A DNA stretch of 54,615 bases from CAZAMT01 sp964486145 (GCA_964486145.1 CAZAMT010000003.1:1-54615); one strand, 5' to 3'. Shown: positions 1 through 8,729, numbered from the stretch's first letter. Notes: generated from the sequence alone by a model not told the origin. Translations and numbers: made by a program.

Positions 1-59
1 TTAAAATTACTTTTGGATTTTTTAAAAGATAATCCTCTGTTAACGAGTCATGCCTTCAA

Positions 60-1673
60 TCATTTTTCAGGATAAATCCAGTGTAAATTCAATGTATGAG
101 ACACATACGCAATATAGCCATCCGGACGAACCAAACAATACGTATTTTTTGCGATTTTTAATTTTTTGAAAACATCACTAATTGTTTCAGACCAGCGAAT
201 TACTCCAAATTTCAAAACATTTTTATATTTTTCTTGCAACAAACCAATATCGGCATCAATTTCACCTTTTTTAAGAAAAAATAATAAAACAAAACAATCC
301 GGTGAAATGAATTGGTGTAGTTCGTTTACATCACCATTTTCGCCTTTCCATTGCACAAATGGCAACCTCACTCCTGCTTTCAGCGGTTTACTTTTTTTTA
401 TTGGATCCGACTTTATCAATAATGATGTTTTATAGGTAATCCCGATTTCAGAAATTCCTTTGAAAAAAGATTTACGGATAATCTTCCATGACAATGCCGG
501 TGAAAACAGTTTGATTAAAAAAGGAAAAAGGTATAAACGTATAAACCGGGTTTTTATATCGTTGTGAATGGCCCAATTAAAATACCGGTCTGTTGAGTGA
601 ATGAGATTTTTGGCAACCGGCCTGCGTTCTTGATCATATGATTTGAGTAATCGTTCAGGTAGTTTGTTTTTTAAGGCAAAACTTATTTTCCATGCAAGGT
701 TATGAGCATCCTGCATTCCCGTGTTCATTCCCTGCGCACCAATGGGTGTATGCACATGAGCGGCATCACCGATAAGAAAACATTGTCCTTTTAAAAATTC
801 ATCGGCAAGATACGTGTTTGATTTAAAAACAGAGAACCATTTCGGGTCATCAGGTTTTAGGTTCAAGTTTATTCTTTGGCTAAATCCCCGCTTTAGATCC
901 TGGAAATCCAGGTTAGCTTTTGCGTGCCTGTGTTGCGGCACTACGCTGTCAATGCGCCATTGATTGCCGTGCAATGGGAAAAAACCTGCAATGCTTTTAT
1001 TAGAAATAGCAAAGGCAACATCGTTACCTGCCTTGCTTAAAGTTGAATCTTGTTGTAATCCGTTAAAAGCATTCAATTGACAATCGGTAACAAAAAGAGG
1101 TATATCATTTACAATTCCATTCCATTCAATTTCAGCTAACGAACGCGCTGCACTATGAATCCCATCCGCGCCAATCAGGTACTTGCACCTGACTTGGTTT
1201 GTCCGGCCATTCGTTGTGATAATCTTTGCAACGAGGTAATTTCCAACCTGATTAAAATGAACCAGTTTTTTTCCCCGTTCCACTTCCACGTCATGCTTTT
1301 TCAGAAAATTCAGCAACAGTGCTTCGGTGTATTTTTGTTCTAACATAAATATGAATGGAAATTTGGACAACCCTTTCCCTATATCACCCACAGGAGTTTT
1401 GATGAGCTTTTTTCCATTGTAGTAGATAATGATGTTTTGGACAATTTTACCATTCTTCATGGCTTTCTCCGCAATTCCCAGTTCGTGAAATATTTCAAGG
1501 GTACGTGCCTGAACAAACATGGCGCCTGAATATGACGTTTGACGGTTGTTCTTTTCAATTATCCGAAAATCTGTTCCATGCTTTGCCAGTTGACTGGCCA
1601 TCATCAATCCTGACGGGCCTGCGCCGATGATGAGAACATCAGTATAACTTTGATCATCCGCTGTTGGGTTCAT
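60..1673 (-). CDS. FAD-dependent aromatic hydroxylase (class A flavoprotein monooxygenase)
   Basis: This 537-residue protein is a class A flavin monooxygenase of the PHBH/MhpA type, which hydroxylates aromatic rings using NAD(P)H and O2. The FAD-binding GAGPSG is at residues 17-22, the GADG motif at 168-171, and the second FAD motif GDAAH at 302-306 is followed by the usual Gly-rich stretch and helix. The last ~130 residues resemble the thioredoxin-like C-terminal domain of phenol hydroxylases and MhpA-like enzymes; the RPDGYIAYV motif near the end is typical. It is the last gene of a four-gene operon and its ATG overlaps the methyltransferase stop by 4 nt. By analogy with SrsC in the Streptomyces srsABC phenolic-lipid pathway, it probably hydroxylates the polyketide-derived ring toward a hydroquinone or quinone. 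Family is clear; substrate is inferred. Confidence 0.85.
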   Translation of the reverse strand: MNPTADDQSYTDVLIIGAGPSGLMMASQLAKHGTDFRIIEKNNRQTSYSGAMFVQARTLEIFHELGIAEKAMKNGKIVQNIIIYYNGKKLIKTPVGDIGKGLSKFPFIFMLEQKYTEALLLNFLKKHDVEVERGKKLVHFNQVGNYLVAKIITTNGRTNQVRCKYLIGADGIHSAARSLAEIEWNGIVNDIPLFVTDCQLNAFNGLQQDSTLSKAGNDVAFAISNKSIAGFFPLHGNQWRIDSVVPQHRHAKANLDFQDLKRGFSQRINLNLKPDDPKWFSVFKSNTYLADEFLKGQCFLIGDAAHVHTPIGAQGMNTGMQDAHNLAWKISFALKNKLPERLLKSYDQERRPVAKNLIHSTDRYFNWAIHNDIKTRFIRLYLFPFLIKLFSPALSWKIIRKSFFKGISEIGITYKTSLLIKSDPIKKSKPLKAGVRLPFVQWKGENGDVNELHQFISPDCFVLLFFLKKGEIDADIGLLQEKYKNVLKFGVIRWSETISDVFKKLKIAKNTYCLVRPDGYIAYVSHTLNLHWIYPEK

Positions 1674-2389
1674 GTTATTGTATTTTTTGACTTTCCAGTA
1701 ATCAAATAACGGAATCCAAACTCAGCAGATATCCTGAAATCATGAATTCCGGATGAATTCAACAGTGATACCAGTTCATTTTTTTTAAAACCTCTAAGTA
1801 CAGAAACAGGTCCATCATTTTTGGCCAATGGAGTTGCATTGGCAAGTCGGGTAAAAACAACAGAGCTATAATAAGCCAGCGGTGATCGCATCAAATCATT
1901 GATGATAAAACCCAGCGATGCATTGGAACCGAAAAGCCTGAACAGTTCGATGAGCTGTTGATCCGTCAGATGGTGACAAAAAAGTGAACAATGGTAAATA
2001 TCAACGGGTCGGTTGGATTGCACAAAATCCAGATATCCGGAATGGACAGCCTCTATCTCGGGATATCCGGCAGATTTTTTCTTTAAATACGCAATGGCAT
2101 GAGCATTCAAATCAACACCTGTAAATTTCGCTTTCATATTTGTATGACGAGCCCATCGGGCCATGTATATCAATACGTCGCCGCTACCACAGCCCAAATC
2201 AACGATATGCAGTGGTTTTTCACTGGTTAAAGCTAATTTTTTGATACCTTTGATACTTATGGCATGCCCTCCCATGAAACGGTTTAGAATATCCAGCTCA
2301 CGCAGATTACGAAACAACAATTCCTTTGAAACGCCGGGTTGGTCCATCCATTCCTGTTGACTTGATCGGTATCTGAATTTATTCAACAT
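1670..2389 (-). CDS. SAM-dependent class I methyltransferase of the type III PKS operon
   Basis: This 239-residue protein has the Rossmann-fold SAM-binding motif I DLGCGSGD (residues 64-71) and an acidic ribose-contacting residue at the end of strand 2 (GVDLNAHA, around residue 92). A hydrophobic insertion around residues 150-195 may bind a lipid or aromatic substrate. It overlaps the type III PKS gene by 11 nt and the hydroxylase gene by 4 nt, which indicates translational coupling. In srsABC-type pathways the corresponding enzyme O- or C-methylates an alkylresorcinol or its hydroxylated product, and that role is inferred here. The sequence alone does not say whether the acceptor is oxygen or carbon. 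Confidence 0.82.
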   Translation of the reverse strand: MLNKFRYRSSQQEWMDQPGVSKELLFRNLRELDILNRFMGGHAISIKGIKKLALTSEKPLHIVDLGCGSGDVLIYMARWARHTNMKAKFTGVDLNAHAIAYLKKKSAGYPEIEAVHSGYLDFVQSNRPVDIYHCSLFCHHLTDQQLIELFRLFGSNASLGFIINDLMRSPLAYYSSVVFTRLANATPLAKNDGPVSVLRGFKKNELVSLLNSSGIHDFRISAEFGFRYLITGKSKNTIT

Positions 2390-3461
2390 GGGTTAACATT
2401 GCCGTATCAATGCTCAGGCCAGGCCCGAATCCAATGGCCATAATTTTTGAATCTTTCCGGGAAGGTAATTCCATTATTTTTTTCAGAACATACAGTATGG
2501 TTGATGATGACATATTGCCATATTCTTTCAAAACTTCATAAGATTGTGCTATTTTATCATCCGGTATTTTCAGATTTTTTTTCACTTCTTCCAGTATTTT
2601 TTTCCCACCGGGATGAACAGCCCACCTTTCAATATCATCCATTTTAATATTGAAATAAGCAATCGTTCTGCTCATGAGGGTTTCCATCTCGCTACCTATT
2701 AACCTGGGCAGTTGTGAATTTAAAATCATCTCAAAGCTCTGGGGAAGAACATTCCATCCCATGTAATCATATCCTTCCTTTAAAAGTAAAGAGTAAAATC
2801 CATTGATTTCAATGCCAGGCCTGGAATCATTCTTTGAAGTAACCAGTGCTGTTGCCGCTCCATCACCAAATATGGTATTTGACAATAAATTATCAGTATT
2901 GTTCTTTGGCTGGAAATGCAATGTACACAATTCAACCGAGGTAACCAGTATTTTTGCATTTTCATTGTCACGCGCGATCAAATCGGCTATTTTCAATGCA
3001 TGAAAAGCAGCATTGCATCCCAAAAAATTTACCGAGGTCTGAAACAAATCATCTTTCATCTTTAACCGGTGTACAATTTCATTCCCCAGGCCAGGGGCAT
3101 GCAATCCCGTGCATGTTACTGTTATTAAATGAGTTATTTCGGAGACAGAAACACCGGAAGCATCCAACGCAGACTGAATGGAAGACAACGACAAATCGAG
3201 GGCATTTTCTTTAAAAACACGCATACGTTCCTGCACATCCGGTTGCGGTTGTTGCGGTTTAAAAAAGGTATAATCCTTTTTCATACCAAAATCAGGAATT
3301 ACTGAATAGCGCCTTTCTATTCCACTTTGATGTGACAATATCTTCAACTTTCTGAAATCCTGGTCATTATTATACGCCTTACCCATGAAATTCAAAATAT
3401 CATTCTGATGTGCTGAATAATCCGGTACGGCAGTCCCAACTTTAACTATCTTTCCCGACAT
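2379..3461 (-). CDS. Type III polyketide synthase (chalcone/alkylresorcinol synthase family)
   Basis: This 360-residue protein is a thiolase-fold type III PKS, which extends an acyl-CoA starter with malonyl-CoA and cyclises the chain. The catalytic triad is intact: Cys149 in NFLGCNAAFHA, His283 in AVHPGG and Asn316 in EYGNMSSST. The C-terminal GFGPG loop is at residues 344-348. Length is normal for the family. It begins 1 nt after the UbiA-like gene and overlaps the methyltransferase by 11 nt. The neighbours (methyltransferase, hydroxylase, prenyltransferase) point to an alkylresorcinol or alkylpyrone product that is tailored further, rather than a simple pyrone. Starter-unit length cannot be read from the sequence. 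Confidence 0.93.
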   Translation of the reverse strand: MSGKIVKVGTAVPDYSAHQNDILNFMGKAYNNDQDFRKLKILSHQSGIERRYSVIPDFGMKKDYTFFKPQQPQPDVQERMRVFKENALDLSLSSIQSALDASGVSVSEITHLITVTCTGLHAPGLGNEIVHRLKMKDDLFQTSVNFLGCNAAFHALKIADLIARDNENAKILVTSVELCTLHFQPKNNTDNLLSNTIFGDGAATALVTSKNDSRPGIEINGFYSLLLKEGYDYMGWNVLPQSFEMILNSQLPRLIGSEMETLMSRTIAYFNIKMDDIERWAVHPGGKKILEEVKKNLKIPDDKIAQSYEVLKEYGNMSSSTILYVLKKIMELPSRKDSKIMAIGFGPGLSIDTAMLTHVE

Positions 3462-3462
3462 A

Positions 3463-4389
3463 TTAAAACCAGATTAAATGGTTGTTTAAAAATAAGAGCA
3501 AAAAATACAAATTCATGCTCGTGGACGAAATCATATTCATGGCCATGGTATTTTCAAAGTTCGCGGCCTGTTTATCTTTCCTGACTTTTGCAAACCAACC
3601 GGTCATTTTTATTATCATAGGCAAAACAAAAAGCAAAAACAATCCAATGGCAAAGGGTTTACTATTTAGAATGAAATAATATATCATGAAACCTGTTGCA
3701 GCGAAAAACAAGATACCCGAAAAAATGAAAGTTCCATGATATCCTAACAAATAACTTATACTCGTAACTCCATCCTTGCGATCACTTTCATGCTGGTAAA
3801 TCTGAGTTAATGGATACATACTTCCTATAAACAAACTGGAAATGGCCATGCACAAAAGATGATTCTGTGTGAGTAATTGAGATAATGGAGCGTTGGTTGC
3901 GGCATGCACTGACATCAGATAAATAAAACCTCCCTGAAAAATAAAAACGGTTATATAACCAATAACCGGAAATTTTTTCAACCGAATACCCCGGTAGCTG
4001 TATGCCCTTGACATTGCAATAAAAATAAAACAAAGTATGGCAAAGGTTAACGAAATAAACAACCCCAGACCCAACGCGAGCAAATCAAATACAAGGGTCA
4101 CATAAAACAGGTTTCTGGTGACTTTTGGCGGACTTTTTAATCCGCCAATTGGTGTTTCATCCCTGTCCTGATAACTGTTATAACCATTGCTTGCCGGGAA
4201 CATTAAAAAATGTAATATGAAAAATGTAAGAATGACTTGCTCCCATTGAATGGTATCGACCTGACTTACAGCAAATATATATACCGGTAATAAAAAAAAG
4301 GAAAAATGAAAGCGCAAATGTTTTATAGTGCTTTGATGAATAACTCGGTTTATTTTTTTTCCTTGCTGCATTTGTAAACGTTTAATCAA
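3463..4389 (-). CDS. UbiA-like membrane prenyltransferase, first gene of the PKS operon
   Basis: This protein of about 308 residues has roughly eight hydrophobic segments and resembles the UbiA superfamily, which transfers prenyl groups from prenyl diphosphates to aromatic acceptors in the membrane. The first metal-binding motif is non-canonical: residues 71-79 read NSYQDRDET where UbiA has NDxxDxxxD, so the final Asp is replaced, although nearby D77 and E78 could substitute. The second motif is HESDRKDGVTS. The longest frame opens with TTG at 4389; an ATG at 4371 (MQQGKK) is an alternative start. It lies 1 nt from the PKS gene. It may prenylate the polyketide phenol. A non-prenyl role cannot be excluded because of the altered motif. 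Confidence 0.75.
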   Translation of the reverse strand: MIKRLQMQQGKKINRVIHQSTIKHLRFHFSFFLLPVYIFAVSQVDTIQWEQVILTFFILHFLMFPASNGYNSYQDRDETPIGGLKSPPKVTRNLFYVTLVFDLLALGLGLFISLTFAILCFIFIAMSRAYSYRGIRLKKFPVIGYITVFIFQGGFIYLMSVHAATNAPLSQLLTQNHLLCMAISSLFIGSMYPLTQIYQHESDRKDGVTSISYLLGYHGTFIFSGILFFAATGFMIYYFILNSKPFAIGLFLLFVLPMIIKMTGWFAKVRKDKQAANFENTMAMNMISSTSMNLYFLLLFLNNHLIWF

Positions 4390-4610
4390 ATGTGTAACAG
4401 CTAACTTATGTAAAAGTTGATAAATGGGAATTTAATTATCCACACTGCTATATTGTCATATATTTAGAGGTTTCTATATGTTTAAGGAATCTGACGTACA
4501 CAAAATTGCATGCTCATTTCTATAAATTCTGCTATTTTTACACTTTCACAAAAGTGGTATATAAATTGCAAAGGTTGAATTCAAAAAAAAGATAAATAAA
4601 TAAAATACGT
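4390..4610. promoter_or_regulatory. Divergent intergenic region with a short inverted repeat
   Basis: This 221-nt AT-rich region separates the UbiA-PKS operon (leftward) from trxB (rightward), so it should hold both promoters. A perfect 6-bp inverted repeat with a 4-nt spacer, CACTTT-CACA-AAAGTG, lies at 4541-4556, about 55 nt before the trxB start. It could be an operator or a small hairpin. No clean TAnnTTTG box was found on either strand; TATTTTTA at 4533-4540 is a one-mismatch candidate for trxB. Confidence 0.35.
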
Positions 4611-5609
4611 ATGAGCTTATTTAAATCAATGGATATTCCGAAAGAAGAAAATGCAAAAAAAGAAAAAAGCAATGGCGATGTTGAACATGTAAAATGTCTG
4701 ATAGTTGGTTCAGGACCCGCGGGTTACACGGCAGCTATCTATGCTGCGCGCGCCAACCTTAAACCAGTGATGTACGAAGGATTGCAGCCTGGTGGTCAAC
4801 TAACTACAACAACCGATGTTGAAAACTACCCCGGATATCCTGAAGGGATTACAGGGCCTAAAATGATGGAAGATTTCAAAAAGCAGGCTGAGAGATTCGG
4901 AACAGATTGTCGCTGGGGAATAGCCACGGATGCCGATTTATCAAAATCACCATATAAAATTACCATTGATAACGAAAAGGAAATAGAAGCAGACACACTT
5001 ATCATTGCTACCGGCGCAACTGCAAAATACCTGGGTCTGGAATCAGAAGAAAAGTATATGGGTTCGGGTGTTTCAGCGTGTGCAACCTGTGATGGTTTCT
5101 TTTATAAAGGACAGGATGTAGCCGTTGTAGGTGGCGGTGATACAGCCGCTGAGGAAGCATTATATCTTTCCGGTTTATGCAAAAAAGTATATGTCATTGT
5201 AAGGAAAGACCACATGCGGGCATCCAAAGTTATGCAGGAACGTGTTTATAATACCCCAAACATTGAAATGCTTTTTGAGCATACAACCAAAGAACTGGTG
5301 GGTGAAAAAACAGTAGAAGGCGCCATTCTTGTGAATGGAAAAGGCGAAGAAGTAAAAATTGATATCCAGGGTTTTTTCGTTGCTATCGGACATAAACCAA
5401 ATTCGGATATTTTCACCAAATATTTGGAAACGGATGAAATAGGTTATATAAGGACCATTCCCGGATCAACCAAAACAAATGTGCCTGGTGTTTTTGCCTG
5501 TGGAGACGTGCAGGACCCAATTTACAGACAGGCCGTAACTGCTGCGGGTACCGGATGTCAGGCCGCCATTGATGCGGAAAGGTATATCGGAGAACAGGGT
5601 ATTCATTGA
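4611..5609 (+). CDS. trxB: Thioredoxin-disulfide reductase
   Basis: This 332-residue flavoprotein reduces thioredoxin with NADPH in the cytoplasm. The FAD-binding GSGPAG is at residues 33-38 and the redox-active CATC at 157-160 is followed by Asp, as in bacterial low-molecular-weight TrxB. The NADPH-binding GGGDTA is at 174-179, and the C-terminal FAD motif GVFACGDV is near residue 300. The first ~27 residues form a lysine/glutamate-rich extension absent from E. coli TrxB, ahead of the conserved CLIVGSG strand. The gene is monocistronic and divergent from the phenolic-lipid operon. No thioredoxin gene is adjacent; the thioredoxin-like protein at 36.6 kb is exported and is not the obvious partner. 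Confidence 0.96.
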   Translation: MSLFKSMDIPKEENAKKEKSNGDVEHVKCLIVGSGPAGYTAAIYAARANLKPVMYEGLQPGGQLTTTTDVENYPGYPEGITGPKMMEDFKKQAERFGTDCRWGIATDADLSKSPYKITIDNEKEIEADTLIIATGATAKYLGLESEEKYMGSGVSACATCDGFFYKGQDVAVVGGGDTAAEEALYLSGLCKKVYVIVRKDHMRASKVMQERVYNTPNIEMLFEHTTKELVGEKTVEGAILVNGKGEEVKIDIQGFFVAIGHKPNSDIFTKYLETDEIGYIRTIPGSTKTNVPGVFACGDVQDPIYRQAVTAAGTGCQAAIDAERYIGEQGIH

Positions 5610-5683
5610 TAACTGAACCTGTAATAACGCCATAATTTTAAAAACAGATCTGAGAAAATAAGGCGATATCCTAAAAGTCAGGT

Positions 5684-5784
5684 TTTAGACGTATAAAACA
5701 CAAAGGTTGCGCTAACTATAAAGTTACAATACCGTATTTTTGTGAAATCTTCGAGTCTTAGAGCCCTCGCGACAATGCTTGCTA
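5684..5784. repeat. Degenerate intergenic repeat of the CTTCG-GTCTTAG-GCC type
   Basis: Between trxB and the OstA-like gene, an ACACAAAGG-type left part and a right part containing TGTGAAATCTTCGAGTCTTA (5741-5760) resemble a widespread class of intergenic repeats in Bacteroidota that combine ACAAAGG and CTTCGTGTCTTTGTGGC-like arms. This copy looks degraded (GAGCCCTCGCGAC where GTGCCTTCGTGGC would be expected) and I see no second copy in the window. The identification rests on remembered pattern, not a search. A frame reading from GTG at 5742 crosses it but does not look like a gene. Confidence 0.3.
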
Positions 5785-5815
5785 TACAACTTACTGTATA
5801 TCAATTTAATAAATA

Positions 5816-7351
5816 TCAGTCTTTCCAGAAAAATATCTCTCCTTTTGTTTTCGGGCGATGCTTATCCAACCATACAAAACCTTTTAACAAAAGTTCTTCT
5901 TTGGGTGCATCGGCAAGCGGAAACAACGTACCGCTAACTGTTGTAATTTTATGGATGCGTTGGATTTTATTTTCTTCAAAATAAATTTTTATAGTTGAGC
6001 TCTCATCCACATTCACACCGATGTGTTCATCGTCATCAGCAGGGTAGTAAACCGTTTGCCCGTTTCCATTGACATCAATAAGATAAATTTCATTATCCCT
6101 GAAATATGCCACCATGTCCCTTCCTTTGATCTGGTTATACTTGTTGGTTCCTGAATCAACCTCCATCGCTATAAAAGCTGAAGATTTCATTTCCATACGA
6201 TGGATCTGGTTGTTTTGCATATAAATTTCAATATAATCAGCCGATAGCTGCTTATCCTCAGACCAAAGTACGGGATTTCCGTAAAGTTGAATGACTGAGT
6301 CACGTGTAATATATGCCAATGAATCGCATTTACCCTGTAAATTGGTTCTGAAAAATTTCACTTTATTGTAGGCCAGTATTATTTTTTCGTCAAGCGTATC
6401 CGGTATCGATCGCAACGTATCCGAATGCATAAAAAGAGAATCGCCTTCGTGTATCTGAACCATTTCAGTACTATCGGTCAGCAATGCTTTTTCGGTTTTT
6501 TCATTATACAACGCCTGTTGTCCCTTTAAAATAAATTGTTGAATGGTATCCCTGATTTCTACGTTTTGAAAAGCCGAACCAAATCCTGTATTTCTTTCAT
6601 AATAAATACTGTCACCCCTGATTTCATGTTCATTGCTTGAAATCAACGCATTATCATTAAACTGCGATATGTCTTTTTCAGTATTGTACCATCCATCTTC
6701 GCAATAGATATAATTGCTGTCGCTTACAATTTCAGTTGGCCCAAGAAAATATGCTGTTTTTGATTCTGTTTGGTAACTGAGTGAATCTGAAAAGATATCG
6801 TAATCCGGGTTGTTAATCACAACACTGTCCTTAAAGTTAAAAATGTCATTTCGTGTGTAGTAAATGCCAATTTCACTTCGTAATCGATTTTCGGGGTCTG
6901 TAATAATCCCCCCTTCAAAGTAATATCCAATTCCGTTTTCTAAATCATAATCAAGTATCTCGGTTGTTAGCCGGGTATCTTTATTAATCAAACGTACATT
7001 GTCTCTGATCTTTGCCATACGTGAATTTCCATTGTAATTCAGGAAATCACCATACAGGTGAACGGTATCACCCTGGTTGATATAGATGTTATTGAAAGCA
7101 TCCAATGAATTTGAATCAGAATAAAAATAGGCGCTATCGCAGTACATAACAACCCCCTGTTGCCTGAACACAACGTGCCCCAACAACCGTTTTGCACCCC
7201 CGGCAAGTTCCTGATTCATTTCAATTACATCTGCTGTGTATTGAATTTTTCTGGTTTGTTGCGAATACAGACAGAGTGGATAAGTATTGAAAAAAACCAA
7301 TAGAAACAAAAAAAATGCAAAACGAGCGCTAATAGCACTTTTACTTTTCAC
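5816..7351 (-). CDS. OstA/LptA-like outer-membrane LPS-assembly protein
   Basis: This exported protein resembles the OstA_2 family of Bacteroidota, made of repeated beta-jellyroll (LptA/LptD-N-like) strands. Recurrent phrases such as ADVIEMNQE, YCDSAYFYSDSN, LYGDFLNYNGN and GDSLFMHSDTL mark the repeats. These proteins are thought to help carry lipopolysaccharide across the periplasm. I chose the GTG at 7351, which gives 511 residues and a clean signal peptide (MKSKSAIS, then a hydrophobic stretch, then LYSQQ). The longest frame begins with ATG at 7414, but its first 21 residues precede the signal peptide and lie within surA. Either start overlaps the 3' end of surA, so translation is probably coupled. 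No transmembrane LptD barrel is visible. Confidence 0.75.
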   Translation of the reverse strand: MKSKSAISARFAFFLFLLVFFNTYPLCLYSQQTRKIQYTADVIEMNQELAGGAKRLLGHVVFRQQGVVMYCDSAYFYSDSNSLDAFNNIYINQGDTVHLYGDFLNYNGNSRMAKIRDNVRLINKDTRLTTEILDYDLENGIGYYFEGGIITDPENRLRSEIGIYYTRNDIFNFKDSVVINNPDYDIFSDSLSYQTESKTAYFLGPTEIVSDSNYIYCEDGWYNTEKDISQFNDNALISSNEHEIRGDSIYYERNTGFGSAFQNVEIRDTIQQFILKGQQALYNEKTEKALLTDSTEMVQIHEGDSLFMHSDTLRSIPDTLDEKIILAYNKVKFFRTNLQGKCDSLAYITRDSVIQLYGNPVLWSEDKQLSADYIEIYMQNNQIHRMEMKSSAFIAMEVDSGTNKYNQIKGRDMVAYFRDNEIYLIDVNGNGQTVYYPADDDEHIGVNVDESSTIKIYFEENKIQRIHKITTVSGTLFPLADAPKEELLLKGFVWLDKHRPKTKGEIFFWKD

Positions 7352-8729
7352 CAAACAGGTTGTTTTGTTTCCAGCCTTCCATACTAAAATTGCAATTTCC
7401 ATAGGATTCGTCAATACTTACGTATGTAGATTTTAGCTTTTCGGCAATCCAATTCTGTATCAGTTCCTGTTGCTTCATCTGTTTAGCCATATTTTTAAGG
7501 AGATTGTAATCCTGCTCAAGATTAGCAACGTGCGGATCGGTTTTGGAAATAAGTTTTACAACTTTAAAAACTTTCTTTTGTTTATCATCCACCGATTGAA
7601 ACGAGCGGGAAATTTCATCAACTTCGAGGTCACGAATAACATTAAATTCTGTTGGAGACAAATCATCCAAATGAAAATTGGAACTTCCAAAATTCATTGA
7701 TTGCTGGTTCTGATTAATCACAATACCGCCATTCAGATAGGTATCTTCATCCTGTGAAAAATACCGTGCAGCCATTTTAAAACTGATGCTATCATTTTGA
7801 ATGAGTTTTGAAATACTGTCCAATTTTGACATTGCCTTCTCGATATCTTCGGTGGTAATTTTTGGTTTCATGATAATGTGCCGGGTATTGACTTTATCAT
7901 CCCTTCGATCGATCAACTGAATGATGTGAAATCCAAATTCGGATTCCACAATTTTGGAGATCCCGCCTTTTTGAAGTGAAAAAGCCGCTTTGGCATAAGC
8001 CGGATCAAGTGAACCCCGACTCATATACCCCAACTCTCCTCCTTGCGTTGCCGATGGCCCCTCAGAGTATAACACAGCCATCGTTGCAAAGCTTTCCCCA
8101 TTCAATATTCTCTGACGTAATTCAAGTAAACGCTCTTTCACATCCAAAACCGCTTCTTCGTTTTTGGGAGGGTAAAGCACCACCTGCCTGTATTGTATTT
8201 CACTATCAATGTGTGGTATGCTATCTTCCGGCAGGCTTTTATAAAACCTTTTTACTTCCGAGGGTGTGACATTAATCTCACCAATGACTTCACGTTGCAT
8301 TTTTTCAGTGAGCAATTGTTCACGTATTGGATCCCGAAAATCATTTTTAATTTCGAGCATTGATTTGTTAAAGTATTCTTCCAAACGTTCCTGTGAACCA
8401 ATCTGGTTGATAAAAAAGTCCATCCGGCGTGCCAGTTGCATTTCAACCTCCCCTTCCGAAACTTCCACACTATCAATACGCGACTGATTCAGGAATAATT
8501 TCTGGGTTAGTAATTCCTCAAATACATCACATTTGAGATCTCCCTGAGAACTCAACAGACCCTGGGTTTTGGCCTGCAAATACTGGTTTTCAATATCACT
8601 GAGTTTCACGATATTATTTCCAACAACTGCCACCACCTTGTCGACAACAACTGCTTCTTCCTGGGCCATGAGGTTCAAAAACGGATTCAGCATTGCAACC
8701 ATCAGGAATAAATATTTGGTTTTCTTCAT
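7341..8729 (-). CDS. SurA-like periplasmic chaperone/peptidyl-prolyl isomerase
   Basis: This 462-residue protein has a signal peptide (cleavage near AQ at residues 22-23), a SurA-type N-terminal chaperone region (residues ~25-170, beginning VDKVVAVVGNNIV), a good parvulin domain (~173-275, with GELGYMSRGSL and FGFHIIQLIDRR) and a second, divergent parvulin-like segment (~280-395, starting TRHIIMKP). SurA escorts unfolded outer-membrane proteins and catalyses prolyl isomerisation in the periplasm. It is co-directional with a second PPIase, a lipoprotein and the OstA-like gene, which supports a role in outer-membrane assembly. The surA name would be by analogy only, since several paralogues are usual in this phylum. 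Confidence 0.87.
   Translation of the reverse strand: MKKTKYLFLMVAMLNPFLNLMAQEEAVVVDKVVAVVGNNIVKLSDIENQYLQAKTQGLLSSQGDLKCDVFEELLTQKLFLNQSRIDSVEVSEGEVEMQLARRMDFFINQIGSQERLEEYFNKSMLEIKNDFRDPIREQLLTEKMQREVIGEINVTPSEVKRFYKSLPEDSIPHIDSEIQYRQVVLYPPKNEEAVLDVKERLLELRQRILNGESFATMAVLYSEGPSATQGGELGYMSRGSLDPAYAKAAFSLQKGGISKIVESEFGFHIIQLIDRRDDKVNTRHIIMKPKITTEDIEKAMSKLDSISKLIQNDSISFKMAARYFSQDEDTYLNGGIVINQNQQSMNFGSSNFHLDDLSPTEFNVIRDLEVDEISRSFQSVDDKQKKVFKVVKLISKTDPHVANLEQDYNLLKNMAKQMKQQELIQNWIAEKLKSTYVSIDESYGNCNFSMEGWKQNNLFGEK

Noticed and set aside
1..59. End of another gene at the left edge
   Set aside because: The first 59 bases are too short and AT-rich to support any frame. A leftward gene could begin beyond the edge, but nothing here shows it.
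5742..5984. Rightward frame opening with GTG just after a TATTTTTG box
   Set aside because: It crosses the degenerate repeat and then runs antisense to the OstA-like 3' end, with a composition unlike a protein. The box has no -33 partner at normal spacing.
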